A stretch of DNA of 12,844 nucleotides, taken from Thermoleophilia bacterium. Lineage in GTDB: Bacteria; Actinomycetota; Thermoleophilia; Miltoncostaeales; Miltoncostaeaceae. Below are positions 1-5,033 of this stretch, piece by piece. The stretch covers positions 1 to 12,844 of the forward strand of contig JADGPH010000186.1 in the NCBI GenBank assembly GCA_017882555.1. The letters are read 5' to 3'. The notes below the pieces were generated by a model that saw only the letters and a list, made by a program, of their open reading frames with translations, was not told the DNA's origin and made no database searches. The position numbers and the translations under genes were made by a program. The first letter of the stretch is position 1; every line of letters starts with the position of its first letter.

Positions 1-354
1 GCGACCAATGCGGTTGGCGGCGCAACGCTCAATGGCTCCGCGCACATTCTCGCGATGGCCCCAGGGGCGCACTACGTTCGGGCGTTTAACACGCTGGGAT
101 GGGAGAATTTCGCTGACCCGGTCATCGCCGGACAACAGCTCGATCTCTTGTGGTGCGGCCCTGAGGGTGACCAGCAGCACCTGGTCGAGGCGGTCATCGC
201 CGACGTGGGCTTGCGTCCGGTACGGGTCGGCGGTGTGGAGCAATTGGAAATCGTCGACGGAATCGCGCGCCTCTGGTTTGCGCTCGTGTTCGGGCAAGGG
301 CTCGGGCGGAGACTGGGCATCCAAATCCTGACGCCGAGCGCCCGGACCCCCTAG
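1..354 (+). CDS. F420-dependent NADP reductase-like dinucleotide-binding protein, C-terminal part
   Basis: The reading frame is open from base 1 to the TAG at 352-354. It gives the last 117 residues of a protein whose start lies outside the window. The fragment opens with ATNAVGG, reminiscent of the D-x-TNP turn after the Rossmann fold. It then has a VRAFNTLGWENFADP segment and an LLWCGPEGD...IADVGLRPVRVGG stretch. In the F420H2:NADP oxidoreductase / NADPH-dependent F420 reductase-like family these segments follow the nucleotide-binding domain. Such enzymes move hydride between NADP(H) and a second carrier in the cytoplasm. The nucleotide-binding GxGxxG region is not in the window, so the cofactor cannot be verified. 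The family assignment is fairly sure; use of F420 itself is inference, because many relatives have other or unknown partners. A strong hairpin follows four bases after the stop codon. Confidence 0.7.
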   Translation, partial: ATNAVGGATLNGSAHILAMAPGAHYVRAFNTLGWENFADPVIAGQQLDLLWCGPEGDQQHLVEAVIADVGLRPVRVGGVEQLEIVDGIARLWFALVFGQGLGRRLGIQILTPSARTP

Positions 355-357
355 CGA

Positions 358-394
358 GCACCGCGCGCCCCCGTGGGCGGGGGCCGCGCGGTGC
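358..394. terminator. Strong GC-rich hairpin between convergent genes
   Basis: GCACCGCGCG (358-367) pairs with CGCGCGGTGC (385-394). CCCCC (368-372) pairs with GGGGG (379-383). One C (384) is bulged and the loop is six bases, so the stem has 15 pairs. It begins four bases after the stop of the + gene and lies about 70 bases beyond the stop of the - gene. It could therefore stop transcription from either side. No T-tract follows, so classical intrinsic termination is inferred and not shown. Confidence 0.6.
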
Positions 395-443
395 GGAATG
401 ACGTGATTGGTGGTGCTGTTGTCGGTGGGCGAGTGTCGTTCCC

Positions 444-462
444 ATCGCGGGGGGATCGCGAT
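444..462 (-). terminator. Hairpin just after the DUF4232 gene stop
   Basis: ATCGCG (444-449) and CGCGAT (457-462) form a six-pair stem around a seven-base loop. On the - strand the hairpin begins four bases after the TAG stop at 467-469. There is no T-tract. It is a candidate terminator that may act together with the stronger hairpin at 358-394. Confidence 0.4.
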
Positions 463-466
463 TGGC

Positions 467-1015
467 CTATTTGACGACCGCCACGTGCAGGTACACGGGC
501 CCCGCGTGCGCGCAGGCACCAAATGGGAACGGAATCACCTTGGAGGTCGTCTGGTTTGGCGGATAGACCCGCAGACCCGCAGCGGTTGTCGGGTGGCACG
601 CGGAGCTCGAGAAGAAGCCGGCCTCGGTGATCCCCAGCAGTGCGTTCGCGGTGGCCCCGTTGGCCAGCGTGATCGTCGTCGTCGGGTAGATGGCGTTGTG
701 CGACCCCGCGCTGCCGATCCGGTGCCCGGTGAGGTTCACCCCGGAGACTCCCGGATAGCCGCGCAGCGTGCAACGATGACCGGACAGGTTCGTGAACTCG
801 AGATGGTAGTAGATCGTGCCTGCCGCACCGCTGCCGGTGGTGTTCATCCACACAACGAGTCCTGATGTCGTACACCGTGGTGTGCTGGCTCGGGTGACGG
901 CATGGGCGGCGGGGGCGCCGGCGGCGGAAAGAAGAGCCACCGGTCCAAGCACCCCGGCTGCGGCGATGGCCGCCACGCTGATCGCTCGCCGCGGCGAGAA
1001 CGAGGGTCGGTACAT
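467..1015 (-). CDS. Secreted DUF4232 domain protein
   Basis: The product has 182 residues and an export signal: basic MYRPSFSPRR, a hydrophobic stretch at about 11-33, and a likely signal peptidase I site after AHA (37-39). The mature part is a single DUF4232-like domain of actinobacterial secreted or lipid-linked proteins. It shows the C-x(n)-YYHLEFTN-x-SGHRCTLRGYPGV pattern and a late TITLANGATANALL strand. Four cysteines (48, 82, 140, 168) could form two disulfides outside the cell. No cysteine sits at the signal cleavage site, so it is probably released and not a lipoprotein. The start is the ATG at 1013-1015, because AAAGGAG lies eight bases upstream. A longer reading frame to 1159 adds only an arginine-rich stretch with no such site. 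The function of the domain is unknown. It is flanked by its own hairpin terminator and appears monocistronic. Confidence 0.8.
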   Translation of the reverse strand: MYRPSFSPRRAISVAAIAAAGVLGPVALLSAAGAPAAHAVTRASTPRCTTSGLVVWMNTTGSGAAGTIYYHLEFTNLSGHRCTLRGYPGVSGVNLTGHRIGSAGSHNAIYPTTTITLANGATANALLGITEAGFFSSSACHPTTAAGLRVYPPNQTTSKVIPFPFGACAHAGPVYLHVAVVK

Positions 1016-1023
1016 AACGTGCA

Positions 1024-1030
1024 CTCCTTT
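1024..1030 (-). promoter_or_regulatory. Ribosome binding site deciding the DUF4232 start
   Basis: On the - strand this reads AAAGGAG, eight bases before the ATG at 1015-1013. It matches the anti-Shine-Dalgarno complement closely and places the start directly before the signal peptide. Confidence 0.8.
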
Positions 1031-1057
1031 GCTCGTTACGGAGAAGACCGTCCGCCG

Positions 1058-1086
1058 AATATACGCCGCCCGCGCGGCGGCGAGAA
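1058..1086 (-). promoter_or_regulatory. Possible promoter of the DUF4232 gene
   Basis: On the - strand, TATATT (1063-1058) stands out as an A/T island in GC-rich sequence and could be a -10 box. TTCTCG (1086-1081) lies 17 bases upstream and matches a -35 box only weakly. The implied 5' untranslated leader is about 35 bases and includes the ribosome binding site. Confidence 0.35.
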
Positions 1087-1190
1087 GTGGGGCTCGGTGC
1101 CTGCGTCGATCCCCGTCATCGGCTCGTGGGGCGGCTCTCCTGCACCCCCGCAAAGGCAACGTGGTGGGAGCCGGTGGCGCGTGTGCGTCA

Positions 1191-1210
1191 TCCGGGCCGA
1201 TCGGCGCGGA
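1191..1210 (-). terminator. Palindromic hairpin after the epimerase gene
   Basis: The twenty bases form an inverted repeat with one G-G mismatch: TCCG and CGGA flank the perfect palindrome GCCGATCGGC. It lies nine bases beyond the epimerase stop (1220-1222) on the - strand. It probably acts as a terminator, although a perfect palindrome could also bind a protein dimer. Confidence 0.45.
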
Positions 1211-1219
1211 TAACCCGGG

Positions 1220-2188
1220 CTACACGCCGAGCATGTCCACGACGCCGGGGGGCCGTGCGTTGGGGTCACGGTGGGTGATCGCGATTGCGTCACGGGTGAT
1301 GCGCAAGCCGTCGGCGAGCGCCATCGTCGGCTCCCAGCCGAGGATCTGGCGTGCGCGATCGTTGGCGAGTGCGCTGCGCTGCAACTCGCCGGCGCGGCCG
1401 GGGGCGAAGTCGGGGGCGATCTGGCAATCGAGCCCTTCGAGGAGATCGAGCACGGAGATCTCCTGGCTCCAGCCGATGTTCAGAGTCTCGCCATTGCCCG
1501 CGGACTGCGCGGCGAGGAACGCGCGCACGACGTCACCGACAAAGACGTAGTCCCGAGTCTGGGTGCCGTCGCCGAAGATGCGCGGCGGAACTCCGTCGAG
1601 GATGCGTTGGCAGAAGATTGACACCACGCCGGCCTCGCCGTGCGGGTCTTGGCGCGGCCCGTAGACGTTGCCCAGTCGCAGCACGACGACCTCAAGCCCA
1701 TAGAGGCGGTGATAGAGCCGGCAATAGCCTTCGCCGGCCATCTTGCTCATCCCGTAGTGCGACATCGGTCGCGCCTCGCTCCACTCGGGAGTCGGGATCG
1801 TCAGGCCGTCGTATTCGCCGTAGGCGGCACCGCCGGTCGAAGAGAACACGACCCGCGCATTCACGCGACGTGCGGCTTCCAGGACATTGATCGTCCCGAT
1901 GATGTTGACGTCGGCATCGAATTCGGGATGCTCGATCGCTTTGCGGACATCGGCTTGGGCGGCCAAATGGAAGATCGTCGACGGCGCGACGGCATCGATC
2001 AGCGTCCCCAGCGCGTGGGCTTCGCGGATGTCCAGTTCATGGAATGTGGCGGTTTGGGGGACCTTTTCGAGGCGGCCCGTCGTCAGGTTGTCGACGATGT
2101 GGACCTCGCGCCCGTCCGCCAGCAATGCATCGGCCAAGTTCGAGCCGATGAATCCTGCGCCACCGGTCACAACGACTGCGTCCAACAC
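1220..2188 (-). CDS. NAD-dependent epimerase/dehydratase, UDP-glucose 4-epimerase-like
   Basis: This is a 322-residue extended short-chain dehydrogenase of the GalE type, which normally interconverts UDP-glucose and UDP-galactose for cell-envelope sugars. The NAD-binding glycine motif TGGAGFIG is at 8-15, and the adenosine-ribose acidic turn IVDNLTTG is at 31-38. FHLAAQADV is at 73-81. The catalytic centre is FSSTGG (115-120) with the Y-x-x-x-K pair Tyr145 and Lys149. The substrate-domain stretch VYGPRQDPHGEAGVVSIF is at 175-192, and the GDGTQTRDYVFVGDV stretch at 206-220 is typical of the family. Length is normal. The start is GTG at 2188: a G-rich run sits too close to it for a good ribosome site, and a TACCAA box is placed as expected for a leaderless message. 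TTG at 2185 is an alternative. The exact sugar substrate cannot be decided, since decarboxylases and dehydratases share these motifs. Confidence 0.85.
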   Translation of the reverse strand: MLDAVVVTGGAGFIGSNLADALLADGREVHIVDNLTTGRLEKVPQTATFHELDIREAHALGTLIDAVAPSTIFHLAAQADVRKAIEHPEFDADVNIIGTINVLEAARRVNARVVFSSTGGAAYGEYDGLTIPTPEWSEARPMSHYGMSKMAGEGYCRLYHRLYGLEVVVLRLGNVYGPRQDPHGEAGVVSIFCQRILDGVPPRIFGDGTQTRDYVFVGDVVRAFLAAQSAGNGETLNIGWSQEISVLDLLEGLDCQIAPDFAPGRAGELQRSALANDRARQILGWEPTMALADGLRITRDAIAITHRDPNARPPGVVDMLGV

Positions 2189-2238
2189 TCCCCCTTGGTA
2201 GCCTCAATCTGCGTTGCGCACCCGATTATTGTCATCGT
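2189..2238. promoter_or_regulatory. Compact 50-bp divergent promoter region
   Basis: Only 50 bases separate the divergent starts of the epimerase (GTG 2188, -) and the small membrane protein (GTG 2239, +). On the + strand TATTGT (2227-2232) lies six bases before the GTG. On the - strand TACCAA (2200-2195) lies six bases before the other GTG. Both spacings put the expected transcription start on the first base of the start codon. No clear -35 box is seen for either, and any such elements would overlap. The TATTGT box is the better of the two. Confidence 0.4.
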
Positions 2239-2475
2239 GTGCGTCCTTCGCACGAGATATATCGGCGCGTAACGGGTGTTCTTGAACATATGACCGGATC
2301 TCATCAACGCACCGAAGGTACGCGACCGGCCGTGTATGCGCGCCTGGCACGTGACGCGCGGCACCGAATCGTCGAGCATACGCCGCCGGAGTGGTCGCGT
2401 TGGATGGGGCGCGTGCTCGTCGGTGCGATCGTCGTGGCAATCCTCGTGACGGTACTTGTGGCCCACCCGTGGTGA
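2239..2475 (+). CDS. Small tail-anchored membrane protein upstream of tmk
   Basis: The product is 78 residues and matches no family I can name. Residues 1-56 are polar and rich in Arg, His and Glu (VYARLARDARHRIVEHTPPEW at about 32-52). Residues 57-74 are one hydrophobic helix (GRVLVGAIVVAILVTVLV), and only HPW... ends the chain, so it looks tail-anchored with a cytoplasmic N-terminal part. It is probably real because its TGA overlaps the tmk GTG start (GTGA, 2472-2475), the same junction seen between tmk and holB. The start is uncertain. GTG 2239 has a TATTGT box at the spacing of a leaderless message. ATG 2290 (61 residues) has no clear ribosome binding site. A role in nucleotide or replication metabolism would be guesswork. 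Confidence 0.55.
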   Translation: MRPSHEIYRRVTGVLEHMTGSHQRTEGTRPAVYARLARDARHRIVEHTPPEWSRWMGRVLVGAIVVAILVTVLVAHPW

Positions 2476-3098
2476 CGCGCAGGGCGGTGTCGCACGGCCG
2501 GTTCATCGCGCTGGAGGGCATCGACGGATCCGGCAAGAGCACGCAGTGCCGACTGCTGGCCCAGGCCTTGCGCGAGCGTGGTCACACCGTGACCGAGACC
2601 CGGGAGCCCGGCGGCACGCCATTTGGCGAGCAGATGCGCGAGGTGCTGCTCGGCACTGACCGCGGCGCGCTCTCTGATGCCGCCGAGGTCTATCTGTTTG
2701 CCGCGGCGCGCGCGCAACTGGTCGCGCAGGTCGTGCGCCCCGCACTCGAGCGTGGCGAGTGGGTGGTCTGCGATCGGTTCCTGGATTCATCGCTCGCCTA
2801 TCAGGGTGTCGGTCGCGGCGTGGGGATCGACGCGGTCGACCAGGCAAACGCGCTTGCCGTCGCCGGATGTCTGCCCGATGTGACGATCATCGTCGACATG
2901 CCGCTTGCCGTCGCGATGGTGCGTCGCGGCCTCGGCGATCGGATCGAAGCCGAAGGCGGGAGTTTCCATGAGCGCGTTGCCGAGGGCTACCGGGAGCTCG
3001 CGACGCGGTACCCGGATCGGATCCGGGTCGTCTCGGGGTCTGACACCCCCGGTGATGTGCACGCGCGGGTCATCGCCGAGCTGGCGACGTTGATGTGA
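2472..3098 (+). CDS. tmk: Thymidylate kinase (dTMP kinase)
   Basis: This 208-residue cytoplasmic enzyme phosphorylates dTMP to dTDP with ATP, a required step of dTTP synthesis. The P-loop LEGIDGSGKST is at 14-24. TREPGGTPFGEQMR at 43-56 is the typical dTMP-contact segment. VVCDRFLDSSLAYQG at 98-112 carries the DR(F/Y/H) motif. The LID region RRGLGDRIEAEG lies at 151-162, followed by SFHERVAEGYRELA, a near-canonical end of the domain. Length is normal. GTG 2472 is chosen because it overlaps the preceding stop by four bases, as the next gene does at 3095. GTG 2487 (203 residues) is possible, since many homologues begin just before the GRFIALEG strand. No strong ribosome site is visible, consistent with translational coupling. 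Confidence 0.95.
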   Translation: MTRRAVSHGRFIALEGIDGSGKSTQCRLLAQALRERGHTVTETREPGGTPFGEQMREVLLGTDRGALSDAAEVYLFAAARAQLVAQVVRPALERGEWVVCDRFLDSSLAYQGVGRGVGIDAVDQANALAVAGCLPDVTIIVDMPLAVAMVRRGLGDRIEAEGGSFHERVAEGYRELATRYPDRIRVVSGSDTPGDVHARVIAELATLM

Positions 3099-4195
3099 TC
3101 ACGCTCGATGATCAACCGCTCGCATCGAAGATCCTCTCCGGTGCGCTCGCCGGGAACCGTGTTCCGCAGCAGTTTCTGTTTTACGGCCCGCCCGGGACAG
3201 GCAAGCGCGCGGCCGCGCTGGAGGTCGCACGGGTCTTGATCGGGGCTCCCAACCAATCGCCCGATCGTGCGCAGTTGGATCTGTCGATCGTGCGCGCCTC
3301 TGGTGCGCAGATCCTTGTCGATGACCTCGAGGACGCGTTGCGCGATCTCTCGACCCGACCCGTTGTCGGTCGCTGCCGGGTCGCAATTATCGAGGCGGCC
3401 GAGCGCCTGCGTGACGTCGCCGGGAATCGGATCCTCAAACCTCTCGAGGAGCCGCCCAGCGGTTCGCACGTGATTCTCGTGACCGATCGTCCAGACGACG
3501 TACTCGCCACGATTCGCTCGCGCTGTGTGCCGGTGCCCTTTCGCAGTCCGGGCTGGCAGGCGATCGCCGCGCGTCTGGTGGATGCGGGCGTCCCCACGGA
3601 CATGGCCCAGGTGCGCGCCCGCACCCAGGGCCCGATGGCGCTTGCCGCAGACGACTTCTGGCGATCCATGCGCGAGATCGGCGTCGAGATCGGGATGAGC
3701 GTCCTTCGCGCGGATCGCGCCGGCGCCGGTGTCGTGGCCGACGCCCAGCGTCGCATGGAGTCCGCGGCGTCAGCGCACCCGTCCGTGGAGCTCGTCGAGC
3801 TCCGCCGCGCCGCCGCCGAACTCGATGGCAAGCGCGGCGGACGCACAGCGGCAAAGAAGGCCGAAGACCAGGAAAAGCGCGAGCGACGGCGGCTGGTCTC
3901 CGACGGTTGGGCGACGGTGCTGACCGGTGCCGCCGGCGTGGTCGCCGACGCGCTTGCGGTGGCGCTCGGGGCGAACGGGGCGGTCCGCCACCGGGATCTG
4001 GTCGAAGAGATCACCGCTGCCGCGGCCCCGGCACCGTTTTGCGAGCGGGCACTTGAGGAGATCGAACACACCCGCGCCGAACTGGCGCTCAACCCGACGG
4101 TCGACCTCGCCATGCAGGCGCTGCTCACCCGGATCGAGCTCGCACGTCGTGGCGAGCGACACCCGTTGAGTGCCCCGGGACGACTGCGGTGGTAG
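3095..4195 (+). CDS. holB: DNA polymerase III delta-prime subunit (clamp loader)
   Basis: This is a 366-residue AAA+ protein of the clamp loader that helps place the beta sliding clamp on DNA. The P-loop region is GPPGTGKR (31-38), with Arg where an ATPase has Thr or Ser. The Walker B region, RVAIIEAAERL (95-105), lacks the usual DE pair. NRILKPLEEPP (111-121) and the SRC motif (142-144) are typical of clamp-loader subunits. The degenerate ATP site supports delta-prime over gamma/tau. The four-cysteine zinc module normally found between P-loop and Walker B is absent; the only cysteines are 94, 144 and 316. A highly charged stretch at 235-268 (rich in Lys, Arg, Glu) precedes the C-terminal helical collar, where LALNPTVDLAMQALL fits the family. 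GTG 3095 overlaps the tmk stop by four bases (GTGA). Coupling with tmk is a common bacterial order. Confidence 0.88.
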   Translation: MITLDDQPLASKILSGALAGNRVPQQFLFYGPPGTGKRAAALEVARVLIGAPNQSPDRAQLDLSIVRASGAQILVDDLEDALRDLSTRPVVGRCRVAIIEAAERLRDVAGNRILKPLEEPPSGSHVILVTDRPDDVLATIRSRCVPVPFRSPGWQAIAARLVDAGVPTDMAQVRARTQGPMALAADDFWRSMREIGVEIGMSVLRADRAGAGVVADAQRRMESAASAHPSVELVELRRAAAELDGKRGGRTAAKKAEDQEKRERRRLVSDGWATVLTGAAGVVADALAVALGANGAVRHRDLVEEITAAAAPAPFCERALEEIEHTRAELALNPTVDLAMQALLTRIELARRGERHPLSAPGRLRW

Positions 4196-4833
4196 ATCCC
4201 GACCCCGTGGATCATCCGGTCCGCCGCCCCGGACCACTCGGACGCCGTGGCCTGGTTGCCGGGGTGTTCATCCTCCTGATCCTGGCAATTGTCGGCGCGC
4301 GCGTGATCCGGGGGACGAGCGGCAGCGTCATCGGGGTCACACGCGCGTTGGCCCCGTTTCCGGGCTTTCCCGTCGCGACGCCCGCACGCATCCGGCTTGG
4401 GGCCAGCGCAGATCGGTATGCGGCCTACGGTCCGATCGCGAGCCAGGGGCTGGTTGACTGGCGCACGCAGTTTGCCCGGGCCGGGCGACCCTGGCAGGAC
4501 CCCCCCATCGCTGTCGATGTTCCCCCGTTTGTTGGTCCCCATCTACGGGCGCACCTGATCTGGTTCGCCGGCGCGCGCCTTGGCGGCTGGGCCCAGCAGC
4601 TGATGGGGATCCCGGCGTTGCTCGAGGTCGCCCGTCGTAAGGGGCAAATCGCCGAAGCCGCGATCGGGACGGAGACCCAAGATCTCGTCGCCTGCCTGAT
4701 CGGCGCCTGGGGGCGCTCCTTGATCGCGCCCGCGGACCTGCTGGCGGTGGCGCCCGCGGGCGAGGCGCGCTGGGTGACGCGGGGGCTGGCGAGTGGCGTA
4801 CCATCGGTCTGTGCCCGGGCGGTCGGCGGGTAG
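4189..4833 (+). CDS. Hypothetical membrane-anchored protein at the end of the tmk-holB operon
   Basis: The product is 214 residues and I do not recognise a family. Residues 1-20 are polar and Pro/Arg-rich. Residues 21-38 (GLVAGVFILLILAIVGAR) form one hydrophobic helix, an uncleaved signal anchor, so the rest probably faces outside. The outer part holds VATPARIRLGASADRYAAYGPIASQGLVDW (about 62-91), a DPPIAVDVPPFVGPHLRAHLIWFAGARLGGWAQQLMG helix-like segment, and a region rich in small residues around ETQDLVACLIGAWGRSLIAP. The start is GTG 4189, which overlaps the holB stop by seven bases; GTG 4207 is an alternative. The overlap, the typical composition of the frame, and a strong hairpin right after the stop support a real last gene of the operon. 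A cell-wall or secretion role is possible but not supported by any motif. Confidence 0.65.
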   Translation: MVDPDPVDHPVRRPGPLGRRGLVAGVFILLILAIVGARVIRGTSGSVIGVTRALAPFPGFPVATPARIRLGASADRYAAYGPIASQGLVDWRTQFARAGRPWQDPPIAVDVPPFVGPHLRAHLIWFAGARLGGWAQQLMGIPALLEVARRKGQIAEAAIGTETQDLVACLIGAWGRSLIAPADLLAVAPAGEARWVTRGLASGVPSVCARAVGG

Positions 4834-4839
4834 GTCCCC

Positions 4840-4868
4840 GCGGTGTGATCCGCTGGATCCACGACCGC
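4840..4868 (+). terminator. Bulged hairpin ending the tmk-holB operon
   Basis: The stem has 12 pairs: GCGGT (4840-4844) with ACCGC (4864-4868), GT (4845-4846) with AC (4861-4862), and GATCC (4847-4851) with GGATC (4855-4859). The loop is three bases, and C4860 and G4863 are bulged. It begins six bases after the stop at 4831-4833. No T-tract follows. Confidence 0.55.
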
Positions 4869-4961
4869 CGCGCGGCATCGGAACCGGTGATCGGGTGCGC
4901 CGCGACGTGACGATTCTGTGACCTCGGATGCCAGAAGCTGTGGCGATCGCGGTCGGCCCGC

Positions 4962-4967
4962 TACCAT
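4962..4967 (+). promoter_or_regulatory. Weak candidate -10 box upstream of typA
   Basis: TACCAT within CTACCATG fits the TAnnnT form of an actinobacterial -10 element. It would start a message of about 60 untranslated bases before the typA GTG. No -35 box is recognisable at 16-18 bases upstream. The assignment rests only on position and on the A/T island. Confidence 0.25.
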
Positions 4968-5022
4968 GTTGGGTGGCGCGATGAGCGGAGCACCTGGCTT
5001 CGCCGCACACACGTGCCGTAAT

Positions 5023-5029
5023 AAGGGAG
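5023..5029 (+). promoter_or_regulatory. Ribosome binding site of typA
   Basis: AAGGGAG lies four bases before the GTG at 5034. It confirms this non-ATG start, which also gives the N-terminus expected of TypA. Confidence 0.7.
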
Positions 5030-5033
5030 ATTT

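Noticed and set aside
351..875. Open frames overlapping the DUF4232 gene in other frames (for example 351-875 - and 407-865 +)
   Set aside because: Shadows of the DUF4232 gene. They cross the strong hairpins and have no signal or domain.
3181..4542. 453-codon open frame on the - strand across holB
   Set aside because: Antisense shadow: Ser/Ala/Arg-rich and without motif, whereas the + frame is a clear clamp-loader subunit.
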